NCBI GenBank assembly: GCA_900100595.1
Contig: FMUA01000020.1
Coordinates: forward strand, 1-47,303
Direction of reading: 5' to 3'
Source of the DNA: Ruminococcaceae bacterium P7
GTDB taxonomy: Bacteria; Bacillota; Clostridia; Oscillospirales; Acutalibacteraceae
Length of the DNA stretch: 47,303 nt
A program made the position numbers and the translations under genes. The notes beneath the pieces were generated by a model. That model ran no database searches. It was not told where the DNA came from and worked only from the letters and a program-made list of their open reading frames with translations. The stretch's first letter is position 1; every line of letters starts with the position of its first letter. This document shows positions 17,464 through 27,338 of the stretch, in pieces.

Positions 17464-17494
17464 GAAAATATATGGTAGGGTTTGAGGTGTTGAG

Positions 17495-19291
17495 ATGAAA
17501 CCGGTCAAGGGTAAGATAATCAGCATAGCGGCACTGGTTTATGTTTTTCTTTCCGTTGCGGCGCTGTTGGCGGCGGTGCCGGTACAGGCGTCCGAAGTGA
17601 TGAAAAACAGCGCCGAGAAGATTTACATTGAAGGCGCGGCTTCTGTTGACGGAGGAGAATGGACGCAGACGGTTCCCGACAGAATGACGGACGACCGTTT
17701 TCACCGCGCCGTTTTCCGCGGCAGGCTCTCTCAGCCGCTTGAGGACGGGAACAGGCTGGTGATCGTTTCGACAAATGTATGGTACCGTCTTGAGGCAAAC
17801 GGATTCACCGCCTCAAATGAGCGTCCGTCTGACACTTCCTCCATGAAGGACACGCCCGGAACGTGCATTCAGTATATCGCGCCGGAAAATCTGAACGGTG
17901 AGCTAACTCTGTCGCTTTACTATCCCTACACGCCGTTTTCCAACCGCGATCTGTCCGATCTGATCAATATGTACGCGGCAGACGACAACGGCGTCTATTC
18001 GCTGATTCTCAAAAATCAGTTTCTCTTATTGCTGACGGCGCTCATTATCTGCTCTTTCGGCATTTTTGTATTCCCGATCGCGGGCATTGTGCTCGGCGGC
18101 GTCAATATGCGCTACTTCGCATTTTCCGTGCTCAGCTTTGTCACGGGAATCCATTTGATATTTAAGATCCTATATCCCTATCTGCCGCTATGGATCGACA
18201 ATCCCGTGCTTTGCATGTCATTGGGAGAAGCGACGATCCATATCTTCTGCATTTGCGTACTGCTCTTTATCAAGCTGACATTAAAGAAGCCTCTGCATAT
18301 GCTGATCGGAAATATCGTGCTCGCGGGATATATCCTTATCGTTACCGCCGTTTTTCTGTTCAGCCCTGTCGGATGGATGGATTTGTATTCCTGCAAGCCG
18401 ATTTCTCATATCGCGTTTACGCTCGGCTCGCTGATTCTCGCGGCGTGTATGTTCCGTGAGAGCAGCGCCAATAAGGACGCGAAGCACGCTCTCTTTACGC
18501 TGATCCCGATCACGGCGGCGCTGGTGTTTGACGCGCTGAACGCCTATCTCGGTTTCATCAACATCACCTTTCTGGAGCTGGGCACCGTTTTGGCGCTGGC
18601 GTACCAGATCGTCAATCTTGTGATAGACCTGCGCATCCAATACAGGGAAGCGATACGCTACCAGCAGGTACAGAAGGAGCTGTACGAATCGCGCGTAGCG
18701 ATTATGGTGTCGCAGATCCAGCCGCATTTTCTTTATAATTCGCTGACGTCCATCGCCATGATGTGCACGATCAACCCCGAAACAGCACAGGAGGCTACCA
18801 TCACCTTTGCGGATTATCTGAGGGGCAACATGGATTCGCTCAAGCAAAAGTCGCCCGTGCCGTTTGCGAAAGAGCTGGAGCACCTGAAAAAATATCTGTA
18901 TATTGAAAAGCTTCGGTTCGGTGACGATTTGAATATCGCGTATGATATTCAGACGACAGACTTCGTCCTGCCGCAGCTGAGCATCCAGCCTCTTGTCGAA
19001 AACGCTGTCAAGCACGGAGTGGGCATGAAGCGCGAGGGCGGCACCGTGACGATCACGGCGCGTGAGACAGAAACAGCGTATGAGGTGATCGTCTCGGACG
19101 ACGGCGTAGGCTTTGATACCGAAGCGGTCAGGAATGACGGACGCTCGCACGTCGGCATGGATAATGTGCGCCGCAGGATCTCCGAGATGTGCGGCGGCAC
19201 AGTCAGTATAAAAAGTGAAATAGGAAAAGGTACCGCAGCCACGGTCACGCTGCCAAAGGAGGGACAACAAAATGAGAATACTGTGCGTTGA
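17495..19291 (+). CDS. LytS/YehU-type sensor histidine kinase
   Basis: 598 residues. An N-terminal membrane segment or signal (about 8-28) and an extracellular sensor domain (30-170) are followed by seven hydrophobic segments (about 170-370), a layout like 7TMR-DISM receptors. A short linker leads to the His_kinase domain with the phosphoacceptor motif IQPHFLYNSL (His411). The ATP-binding domain has the N-box PLVENAVKHGV and the G-box DDGVGFD, then GMDNVRRRI. The kinase should autophosphorylate on His411 and pass the phosphate to the regulator encoded next, with which it overlaps by 20 nt. The signal is unknown. The pair lies between two surface-protein loci, which are candidate targets. Confidence 0.92.
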   Translation: MKPVKGKIISIAALVYVFLSVAALLAAVPVQASEVMKNSAEKIYIEGAASVDGGEWTQTVPDRMTDDRFHRAVFRGRLSQPLEDGNRLVIVSTNVWYRLEANGFTASNERPSDTSSMKDTPGTCIQYIAPENLNGELTLSLYYPYTPFSNRDLSDLINMYAADDNGVYSLILKNQFLLLLTALIICSFGIFVFPIAGIVLGGVNMRYFAFSVLSFVTGIHLIFKILYPYLPLWIDNPVLCMSLGEATIHIFCICVLLFIKLTLKKPLHMLIGNIVLAGYILIVTAVFLFSPVGWMDLYSCKPISHIAFTLGSLILAACMFRESSANKDAKHALFTLIPITAALVFDALNAYLGFINITFLELGTVLALAYQIVNLVIDLRIQYREAIRYQQVQKELYESRVAIMVSQIQPHFLYNSLTSIAMMCTINPETAQEATITFADYLRGNMDSLKQKSPVPFAKELEHLKKYLYIEKLRFGDDLNIAYDIQTTDFVLPQLSIQPLVENAVKHGVGMKREGGTVTITARETETAYEVIVSDDGVGFDTEAVRNDGRSHVGMDNVRRRISEMCGGTVSIKSEIGKGTAATVTLPKEGQQNENTVR

Positions 19292-20042
19292 TGATGAGCA
19301 GCTCGCGCTGCAGATGCTGGAGCAGGCAGTCAAAAAAGCCAAGCCCGACGCGGAGGTGATCGCTTTCAAATATCAGGACGAGCTGCTTGCCGAAGCGGAG
19401 GAAAACGGCTGTGACATCGCTTTTCTCGATATCCACATGCGCGGTATGAACGGCGTGGAGGTCGCCAAAAGGCTGAAGAAGATCAACCCGAAGATGAATA
19501 TAATTTTCGTCACGGGCTACAGCGATTACACAGGCGACGCGATGCGTCTGCACGCAAGCGGTTATATTATGAAGCCCGTCACCAAGACGAAGGTCGAGGA
19601 GGAGCTGGCGGATCTGCGCTTTCCGATCACCCCCAAGAGCAACGCTCTTTTAAGGGTGCAGTGCTTCGGCAATTTCGACGTCTTTACGCCCGACGGCAAG
19701 CTGCTCCATTTTGAGCGCAGCAAGAGCAAGGAGGTATTCGCCTATCTGGTACACCGCCGCGGAAGCTCCTGCACCAAAAAGGAGATCGCCGCCGTCTTGT
19801 TTGAGGACATGCCGTATGACGCCAAGCAGCAGATCTATGTGCAGAAAATCATGTCTGCGCTGGTCAAGAGTCTCAAGGCGGCAGGCGCCGAGAAGGTGAT
19901 AGAAAAATCCTACAACAACATCTCGGTCAACACCACGCTGATCGACTGCGACTACTACCGCTTTGAGGAGCTTGACGCAGGCGCGGTCAACTCCTATCAG
20001 AACGAGTATATGAGCCAGTATTACTGGGCGGAATTTTTCTGA
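19272..20042 (+). CDS. Response regulator with winged-helix (SARP/OmpR-like) output
   Basis: 256 residues. The receiver domain (1-115) has the acidic pair DDE (7-9), the phosphorylation site Asp53 in FLDIHMRG, Thr81 and Lys101. The output domain (about 128-225) begins RVQCFGNFDVF and continues GSSCTKKEIAAVLFED, which resembles the winged-helix domains of SARP-type and OmpR-type regulators rather than the LytTR domain usually paired with LytS kinases. That pairing is unusual but seen in Clostridia. The C-terminal 30 residues are Tyr-rich. Expression is coupled to the kinase by the 20-nt overlap, and a terminator follows. Confidence 0.9.
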   Translation: MRILCVDDEQLALQMLEQAVKKAKPDAEVIAFKYQDELLAEAEENGCDIAFLDIHMRGMNGVEVAKRLKKINPKMNIIFVTGYSDYTGDAMRLHASGYIMKPVTKTKVEEELADLRFPITPKSNALLRVQCFGNFDVFTPDGKLLHFERSKSKEVFAYLVHRRGSSCTKKEIAAVLFEDMPYDAKQQIYVQKIMSALVKSLKAAGAEKVIEKSYNNISVNTTLIDCDYYRFEELDAGAVNSYQNEYMSQYYWAEFF

Positions 20043-20088
20043 GGTTTTCTTAAGGGAATCCGCTTTCATACACGAAATAATAAACACA

Positions 20089-20121
20089 GGGGACAGTCAG
20101 GATGAACTGTCCTCTTTTCTT
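20089..20121 (+). terminator. Terminator of the two-component operon
   Basis: GGGGACAGT / ACTGTCCTC hairpin with an eight-base loop, followed by TTTTCTT. Confidence 0.75.
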
Positions 20122-20246
20122 ATTGATTTACGAATAGGCAGACAGAAAGATTTGACTTATTGCGGTTTTATTGGTCCAATATAATTGGAAAGGTGTTTAA
20201 AGAAAACCCGGCTCCGGTCGAAATGAAATAAGTAAAGGAGGAAACT

Positions 20247-23200
20247 ATGAAGCGTAAAATTACTATTTTGCTTGCAACTGGTATTATTGTGACCTTAGTT
20301 GCTTTCTCTCTGGTGTTTGTGAAAGCAGCTTCATCCCATCGCGCTGATGTGCTGCGGGCATCCTCAGACAATTATGCGGCTGTGCGGGCATCCGCAGGCA
20401 AACATTCCGACTCTGATCAGGTGGGGGCGTCCGTTCCGCCGGAGTATCACTATGATCCGATCAACGCGATCTACATCCGCGACGATGGAAAAGACGACCA
20501 CTTATTCGAGGGCGAGTCTGTGAAGCTGACAAAGGTTGACGATAAACATTATCAGTATGTTTTCAAAGACCTGAAGCCCAACGGCAGGTACAAATTCCAC
20601 TTCTGCGTCAATGATAATATGGGCGATCGCTTTGGCAGGGGTCAGGATGTTACCGACTATGGTTTTGAATACCCGACTCGGGTATTCCGCTATCCCCCCG
20701 GTTATAACCCGCAGTCCAATGAGGTCAATCTTACGGAAAACAACATCACGATACCGCCGGACGGGTTTTCGTACGACGCTACCCTGGTGCTGGACCTTTC
20801 GGAATATAATGAGGATAATCCCGGTGACGTATACGCCTACGCGGTGTACACAATTACGCTGGAGCGCAAGTACCGGATCAAAAGCGAGGCAGATTGGAAC
20901 ACCTTCTGCGACCGCCTGGCTGAAAACGAATCGTATAACCGCTTCTCGGGCGATACCCTCTATCTCGAGAATGACATCACCGTCAGCAGACCGGCAGGCT
21001 CCGCCAACTGCGACTTCTGCGGCATCTTTGACGGACAGGGACATACGCTGACCTTCAACTACAGCGGCAGCAGCGAATTTGCCGCTCCGTTCAGCTTTGT
21101 CAGCGTCACCGTGCCTCTCGGCAGCAAGGAGGGCACTCCGGACGCTCCCGTCACCATCAAAAACCTCAACGTCAAAAGCACGATCAGAAGCAGCGGCAAA
21201 CACGCCGCGGGACTGATCGGTCAGTGCTGGGGTGAGGTAAATGTTGAGAACTGCACAATGGATATCGACATTGAGACCGACAAGGTATTTGCCGCGGGAT
21301 ATGTCGGCAAAATCAACAACAGAACGTTCAGCATTTCCCGCTGCACCGTCGGCGGCACCATCAAAACCTCAGCAATGGATGCGGCGGGATTTGTGGCAGA
21401 GACAAGCGGTGTATGCAATATCACCGACTGCCTCTCCGGTCTGACGATCGTCAGCAGCGTAAACGGCGACGGCACACACGGCGGCTTTGTCGGCGTTCAG
21501 AACAGGACGAGCAACGATATCACGATGAAGGGCTGCGTTTTCAACGGAAAGCTTCTCGGAGCGGATACGAACAGCTACGGCGGCTTTATCGGGTCGAAGA
21601 AAAAAACATCACGATCAGCGACAGTATCTTTGCGCCTGAAGAGGTAACAGTGGGCAACGACAACAGCGCCATGCTTGTCCCCAACGGCGCGACTGCCGTC
21701 AGCAACAGCTACTACCTCTATGCGCTCGGCGGGGATACCGATGACGGAACACAGGGAAAGCACGGATACTCCGTCACCGCCGGCGAGAACGTCTCCTTTG
21801 TTCCCGCCGGCGATGCGGCGCAGTACGAAGTAAGCGGTATCACGGCTTACGAAAACAACAGCTGCCTGCAGTACAACGGCACCTTTTACGCGGGCAGTGA
21901 AGACGAGGTATCGCTCATACTTGAACACCCCGCCGTGCCGACGGACTATACCTTCAGCGGATATACCGCAAGCGCGGGTACCCTCAATGACGGCGTTCTC
22001 ACCATGCCCGCCGAAAATGTAACGATCAGCGGAAAATTTGAATTCATTGACGGCATAGGCGCAAGGCTTGTCGGCCGTTCAATCACGGTCGAAGACGACG
22101 TCAGCGTGAATTTCTATATGGAGCTTTCCGATGAAATCGCGCAAAGCGAAACGGCGTATATGCAGTTCACCATTCCCACAGGCGACAAGACCGAAACCGA
22201 GACGGTTTTGGTGAGTGACGCCTTACAGCAGGACGGCTGTTACAGGTTCAATTGTAATGTCGCGGCAAAGGAAATGACGTCCGACATCAAGGCGCAGGTC
22301 ATTGACCCCGAAAGCGGCAGGCAGGGCACCGTTTACACCTATTCCATCAAGAACTACGCGGATACGCTGCTCGCGCATACAAAAGACAATTGGAGCTACA
22401 GAAAGGCTGCTCCGCTGGTAAAGACAATGCTCAACTACGGCGCGGCAGCGCAGATCTATTTTGACAAGACCTCTACGGGGCTCGCCAACGCAGGCTTGTC
22501 CGATGAAGACAAGACGCTCGGCGAGATTACCGATCAATTGAACCCGTGGGAAAACTATACGGGAGAAAACCTGTCAGATGTTCCCTTTATCGGCGCGACG
22601 CTCTCGCTGAAATCCCAGACGACGCTCTCGCTCTACTTCACGGACACGGACGAGCTGACCTTCACCTGCGTTGATGAAAAAGGAAAAGAGCGCATCGTGA
22701 AACCTGTCAGAAACGGTGAAACGCAGATCGCGCGTATCCGCGATATCGCGGCGGCGGAGCTGCAGTACAGCTATACCGTCACGGTCAAAAAGGGAGACAC
22801 CGAACTCGGCTCCATCACCTACAGCCCGATGAACTACTGCCATAAAGCCCTCAACGGCGGCACGCAGAACGTAAACCTGCAAACCGTTGCCAAGGCGCTG
22901 TATTGGTATTCCAAGGAGGCTCACGAGTACTTTTATCAGAACATCGTCGATCTCGGCTCGCTGCCCGGCAGCTACGAAGCGAAGAGCGCCGACGTGCTGA
23001 CCGGCAGGCTTGAGGGCAGCAAGAAAATCACCGTTGCCGCAGGCGCGGCCGTCACGCTGAGAGACGCGGACATCACCGGTCTCGGAAACAAAGAGCTTGC
23101 GGGTATCACGCTCCTGGGCGACGCGAACGTCCTCATTGAGGGCACGAACGCCGTCAAGGGCGGATGCGAGGATTATCCGGGAATACTTGTTCCCGAAAAT

Positions 23201-23814
23201 CATACGCTGACGATCGACGGCGGCGGTTCGCTGGACGTTTTCTCAAAAGGCAGCTCCGCGATCGGCGGCATCTATAACTTTGACACTCCCGGCGGTTCCG
23301 GCAATATCGTCATCAAGGGCAGCACCATCACAGCCGTTGGCGGTGCTTACTGTGCCGCTATCGGAAGCACCTGTTTCAAAAGCTGCGGAACCATCACCAT
23401 CAGCGGCGGCACGGTCAATGCCACATCGGGATTCACCGGCGCGGGCATCGGCAGCGGCGCCAAAGGTGAAAATTACGCAGCGAGCTGCGATAACATCACC
23501 ATCAGCGGCGGTGCGATCAACGCGACAGGCGGCGAGTACGGCGCGGGCTTCGCTGCGGCGCAGAAAGCAGCTGCGCAAACATCACTATCACCGGCGGCGA
23601 GGTCACTGCCACAGGCGGCAAAAACGGCGCAGGCATCGGCAGCGGCGGAACATATGGCGACGGCGCGAGATGCGGAGACATCACCATCACAAAGGATGTC
23701 ATCCATGTGACCGCGATCAAGGGCGAAAACGCGCAGGCGATCGGCAATGGATATAACGGCATCTGCGGAACGATCACCATTGAAGAGGGCGCGGATGTGA
23801 CCCGGGATGAATAA
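20247..23814 (+). pseudogene. Secreted beta-helix/GLUG surface protein, broken by two frameshifts
   Basis: Restored, this is an exported protein of about 1190 residues: signal peptide, a beta-rich domain, GLUG/beta-helix units (AAGLIGQCWGEVNVENC, AAGYVGKINNRTFSISRC, HGGFVGVQNRTSNDITMKGC), a middle region (about 600-900) and C-terminal repeats of the GTITISGGTVNATSGFTGAG type. A -1 shift occurs at the seven-A run 21600-21606; one more A would give IGSKKKNITISDS and join the frames. A second -1 shift near 23550-23560 follows GEYGAG, after which the frame with SCANITITGGEV and KDVIHVTAIKG runs to the stop at 23812-23814. The start has a good AGGAGG. Decay, phase variation at the A-run, or sequencing error are all possible. 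Confidence 0.85.
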
Positions 23815-23832
23815 GAAATGAGGAACGATTCA

Positions 23833-23967
23833 ATGAATAAAGAAAAATACGAACGCACCGGGCTTGAGATCATTAAGTTTCAAATCGAGGACGTAATCCT
23901 GAAAAGCGGTCCGATCCAACCGACCAATCCCAACAGTGAAGATGACGAAACCGAGCTGCTTCCGTAA
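23833..23967 (+). CDS. 44-residue peptide, unknown function
   Basis: The frame reads MNKEKYERTGLEIIKFQIED, then VILKSGPIQPTNPN and an acidic tail. It has a GAGGA ribosome site (23819-23823) and starts 18 nt after the surface gene, before a strong terminator. Small Clostridial proteins of this style (Tyr-x-x-Pro/Thr, E-I-I-x-F, E-D-V-I-x-x-S-G) are familiar next to exported-protein genes, but their function is not known to me. There is no signal peptide. A regulatory or secretion-related role is speculation. Confidence 0.6.
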   Translation: MNKEKYERTGLEIIKFQIEDVILKSGPIQPTNPNSEDDETELLP

Positions 23968-23985
23968 AATAATCAATAATCAGTC

Positions 23986-24019
23986 AAAAGGAGAGCCTTC
24001 AAAAAGCTCTCCTTTTCGT
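23986..24019 (+). terminator. Terminator after the 44-residue peptide gene
   Basis: AAAAGGAGAGC / GCTCTCCTTTT hairpin with loop CTTCAAAAA and a T-rich tail. The following 24020-24183 holds no gene; it contains several copies of GTTAC/GTAAC-like words (near 24059-24078 and 24148-24170) of unknown meaning. Confidence 0.8.
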
Positions 24020-24183
24020 TTGACTAAAAGGCGCATGAACAGTGGGTTTGTTCCCTGTTGTAACTATGTAACCGTAACTATGAAAATAAAAATAATAGAA
24101 ACAGAGAAAGGAAGCAGACAGGTAAAATAAAAAGTTTCTGACCGTCGGTTACAGGTTACGGTTACAGCAATCTGCTCGCGGAA

Positions 24184-24221
24184 AACCGCTTAGCCATAGC
24201 TTGCAGCTTGGTTAAGCGGTT
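24184..24221 (-). terminator. Terminator of the sulfur/redox operon
   Basis: AACCGCTTA / TAAGCGGTT stem just beyond the regulator stop codon on the minus strand, followed by TTTTCC when read leftwards. Confidence 0.65.
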
Positions 24222-24225
24222 GTTT

Positions 24226-24888
24226 TCAAATCATCAATAATTTTGTTTTATCCAGCACGGTGACCCTGCCTCTGCCGAGGCGCAGGAGGTTTTGCTTTTC
24301 CATGCTTTTCAGGGTTCGCGAGACGACCTCCCGCGAGGAATTGATGTCAGCGGCAAGCTGCTCATGCGTGACGGTGATCTCCGTTTTCCCTGTCTGCTCC
24401 GCACGGTGCAGCAGCGCCTGCGCCAGACGGCTGTCAACGCGCGTAAAGAGCATTTCCTGCATGCGGTGCATGACGTCGGAGAACCGCTCGCCCAGCTTCT
24501 CAAAGATGAAGCAGCGGACATGGATATTGTTCTCCTTGAACGCAGAAAGGCAAACCGCGGGGATAATCAGCAGCTCGCAGTCGGTGTCGCTGATCATCTG
24601 CGTTTCAAAGGTGATCTGATTGACGACGCAGGACGCGGAGAGCACGTCGGTATCGCCGCTTTTCAGACGGTAGAGGACGATCTCACGTCCCTCCTGCGAG
24701 AGCATGACCGCGCGTACCTCTCCTCTCAGCACCATGACTAAGCCAAGACATTCCTGCTCGGGCGAATAGATCAGGCTGCCCTTTGCGCAGCTGCGGATAT
24801 AGGCGCACTGCTCCATGCGCAGCCGTTCCTCGTCGGTGAGATATCCGAGAAAGGGCAGATTTTGAAAATCAGATAAAGAGATTGACAT
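24226..24888 (-). CDS. Crp/Fnr-family transcription regulator
   Basis: 220 residues. An N-terminal cyclic-nucleotide-binding-like beta barrel (about 12-120, with YIRSCAKGSLIYSPEQ and LVMVLRGEVRAVMLS) is followed by the dimer helix and a C-terminal winged helix with ITVTHEQLAADINSSREVVS, the Crp-type recognition helix. The N-terminal part has Cys28, Cys34 and Cys47, not in the E. coli FNR spacing, so a metal or redox sensor is possible but unproven. The start at 24888 is chosen over an upstream codon because GGAGGAAAG precedes it. It overlaps the sulfur-protein gene by 20 nt, so it is the last gene of that operon and probably its regulator; a palindrome upstream of the operon (27708) is a candidate site. 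Confidence 0.9.
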   Translation of the reverse strand: MSISLSDFQNLPFLGYLTDEERLRMEQCAYIRSCAKGSLIYSPEQECLGLVMVLRGEVRAVMLSQEGREIVLYRLKSGDTDVLSASCVVNQITFETQMISDTDCELLIIPAVCLSAFKENNIHVRCFIFEKLGERFSDVMHRMQEMLFTRVDSRLAQALLHRAEQTGKTEITVTHEQLAADINSSREVVSRTLKSMEKQNLLRLGRGRVTVLDKTKLLMI

Positions 24889-27325
24889 CGCTTTCCTCCG
24901 CGTCGCCCAGATAGGTGCCGACGCCGCCGATCTCCACACCGTCGATCAGCTCCTCGGCGCGGATTCCCATGACGTCCATGCTCATGGAGCAGGCGATGAT
25001 CTTCACGCCGTTTTCCATCGCCTTTTTCATCATATCCTCGAGCGAGTCGATGTTCTTGTCCTTCATGATCTTCTTCATCATCGCGGTGCCCATGCCGCCC
25101 ATGTTCATCTTCGAGAGCTTGAGCTTTTTGGAGCCGCGCGGCAGCATCGCACCGAACATCTTCTCCATGAAGTTCTTTTTGAGCTTGACCTTGTTATCAC
25201 GCCGCAGGGCGGTCAGTCCCCAGAATGTGAAGAACATCGTGACGGGTCTGCCCATCGCGAGAGCGCCGTTCGCGATGACGAAGCTCGCGAGCACCTTATC
25301 CATATCGCCGTCGAATACGATGATCGTCTTGCCCTTGTCGGGGGTTGTTTCCTGCGCGGACGCCTGCGGAACGGCGTTGGTTCCGCGCTGAATGGTCGCG
25401 ATATATTCGTCGTTCTTCTCCTCGTTTGAGAGGAGCGTGTTGCCCGTTCTGCGGCACCACGAAGCAACGTCCTTCGCAAAGCCGGGGTCGGAGGCGGTCA
25501 CCTCCAGAATGTCGCCGTCGTTCATCGACTTGACAGATTGGAATACCTCCATGATCGGGCCGGGACACTGCATGCCACAGCAGTCCAGACGCACCTTTTT
25601 CACGTTATCGGTCGGTTTCATCTTCGGCTGCTCCTCCACTATTTCGATTTTCTCACAGGCGGTTTCTTCGATAACGGGGTGATTCGCCTCATAGAAGCGA
25701 ACGCCGCCGGGATAGATTTTGACGTTCTCAAAGCCGTTCTGCATCAGGATCCTCGCGCCGTTGTACGCGCGGACGCCGATAGCGCAGAACACGATGATCT
25801 TTTTGCTCCTGTCGAGCTGACCAAGGTTTTCGCGGAGCCTTCCGAGCGGAATATTGACCGCGTTCGGAATCGCGAATGCCATCGTTTCCGCTTCCTCGCG
25901 CACGTCGAGCAGGACGGTATCGGCGTTTTCGGTTTCGTCGACCTCCGCGATTTTCACCATGCCCGTGCGGATGTTCTCCGCGACAAAGCCTGCCATATTG
26001 ACGGGATCCTTTGCGGAGGAATACGGCGGCGCGTAGGCAAGCTCCAAATCTTTGAGATCATCGGTCGTCGCACCGAAGCGGAGAGCGACGCCGAGGGTGT
26101 CAATGCGCTTGTCAACGCCGTCCCTGCCGACGATCTGCGCGCCGAGAAGCTTTCCGTCGGCACAGTTGAAGATGACCTTCATCGTCAGCGGCACCGCGCC
26201 GGGATAATAGCCTGCGTGGGAATTTTGGGTAATAATCAGCGTTTCATAGTCGGTGTGCTTTTTCAGTCCGCGTCTGATCAGAGTCTTTTCATTCGCGCCC
26301 GTTGACGCGGCGGTCAGGTCAAACACCTTCGCGACGGACGAGCCCTGCGTGCCTTTGTATGTCGATTCTCTGCCTGCGAGGACGTCCGCAACGATTCTGC
26401 CCTGCTTGTTAGCAGGACCCGCGAGCGGAACCATCGTGCGTTCCTTTGACACAAAATCCTCGACCTCGATCACGTCGCCGACCGCGTAGATATGTTCATC
26501 GTCGGTTCGCATATGGTTATCGACAATAATGCCGCCGCGCTGATTGAGAGAAAGTCCCGCGTCCTTCGCCAGCGCGCTGTTCGGGCGCACGCCGATCGCA
26601 AGAATGACCAAGTCGGCATTCACGGTCTTTCCGCTTTGCAGCTTCACGGTGACGTCGTTTCCGTTGTCCTCGAACGCCGCCACACCGTCGCCGAGATAGA
26701 GCGACACGCCGTTCTGACGGATATTCTCATGCAGGAGCTGCGCCATTTCAAAGTCGATCGGCGCCATCACCTGATTTGCCGCTTCGATCAGGCTGACCTG
26801 CAAGCCCGCGTGGCGCAGGTTTTCCGCCATTTCCAGCCCGATAAAGCCGCCGCCGATGACCGCGGCGGTTTTCGCGCTGCCGCTTTTTACCATCGCGCGT
26901 ATCTCGTCCGTGTCGGGTACCGTCCAAAGCGTGCGGATTTTGTCGGAGTCAATGCCCTCGATGCGCGGTCTGAGCGGTGAGGAGCCCGTCGCGATCACCA
27001 GATCGTCGTAGCTCTCCATGTATTCCGCGCCCGTCGCGCGGTTTTTGACCGTGACGGTTTTGTCGGCGCGGTTGATGGACGTGACCTCGTTTTCAACGCG
27101 CACGTCGATGTTGAAGCGGTCGCGCATCAGCTCGGGCGTCATCAGAAGCAGCGAGCTTCGGTTGCGGATGACGCCGCTGACGTGATAGGGCAGACCGCAG
27201 TTCGCGTAGGAAATATACTTACCGCGCTCAAGCATGACGATCTCACGCTCCGCGTCCAGACGGCGCAGTCTTGCGGCACAGCTCGCGCCGCCTGCAACGC
27301 CGCCGATAATGACTGTTTTACGCAT
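24869..27325 (-). CDS. Four-domain sulfur-transfer flavoprotein (CoADR-rhodanese-TusA-DsrE)
   Basis: 818 residues. Residues 1-445 form a CoA-disulfide-reductase-type flavoprotein: FAD motif GGVAGGAS, active-site Cys43 in YANCGLPYH (the CoADR position), NAD(P)H motif GGGFIGLEMAE and a C-terminal dimerisation domain. Residues about 460-550 form a rhodanese domain with Cys514 in FCAIGVRA. Residues 575-648 form a TusA-like domain with Cys587 in CPGP. Residues 665-818 are a DsrE/DsrF-like domain. Each domain can carry sulfur as a persulfide, so the protein probably reduces disulfides or polysulfides and passes sulfane sulfur along its own chain in the cytoplasm. It is in an operon with thioredoxin (13-nt gap) and the Crp/Fnr regulator. 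Confidence 0.93.
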   Translation of the reverse strand: MRKTVIIGGVAGGASCAARLRRLDAEREIVMLERGKYISYANCGLPYHVSGVIRNRSSLLLMTPELMRDRFNIDVRVENEVTSINRADKTVTVKNRATGAEYMESYDDLVIATGSSPLRPRIEGIDSDKIRTLWTVPDTDEIRAMVKSGSAKTAAVIGGGFIGLEMAENLRHAGLQVSLIEAANQVMAPIDFEMAQLLHENIRQNGVSLYLGDGVAAFEDNGNDVTVKLQSGKTVNADLVILAIGVRPNSALAKDAGLSLNQRGGIIVDNHMRTDDEHIYAVGDVIEVEDFVSKERTMVPLAGPANKQGRIVADVLAGRESTYKGTQGSSVAKVFDLTAASTGANEKTLIRRGLKKHTDYETLIITQNSHAGYYPGAVPLTMKVIFNCADGKLLGAQIVGRDGVDKRIDTLGVALRFGATTDDLKDLELAYAPPYSSAKDPVNMAGFVAENIRTGMVKIAEVDETENADTVLLDVREEAETMAFAIPNAVNIPLGRLRENLGQLDRSKKIIVFCAIGVRAYNGARILMQNGFENVKIYPGGVRFYEANHPVIEETACEKIEIVEEQPKMKPTDNVKKVRLDCCGMQCPGPIMEVFQSVKSMNDGDILEVTASDPGFAKDVASWCRRTGNTLLSNEEKNDEYIATIQRGTNAVPQASAQETTPDKGKTIIVFDGDMDKVLASFVIANGALAMGRPVTMFFTFWGLTALRRDNKVKLKKNFMEKMFGAMLPRGSKKLKLSKMNMGGMGTAMMKKIMKDKNIDSLEDMMKKAMENGVKIIACSMSMDVMGIRAEELIDGVEIGGVGTYLGDAEESDVNLFI

Positions 27326-27338
27326 ATCAGCACCTCAC

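Noticed and set aside
21595..21612. Programmed ribosomal frameshift as the sole explanation of the broken beta-helix gene
   Set aside because: It would restore the first break but not the second at about 23555, which lacks a slippery site.
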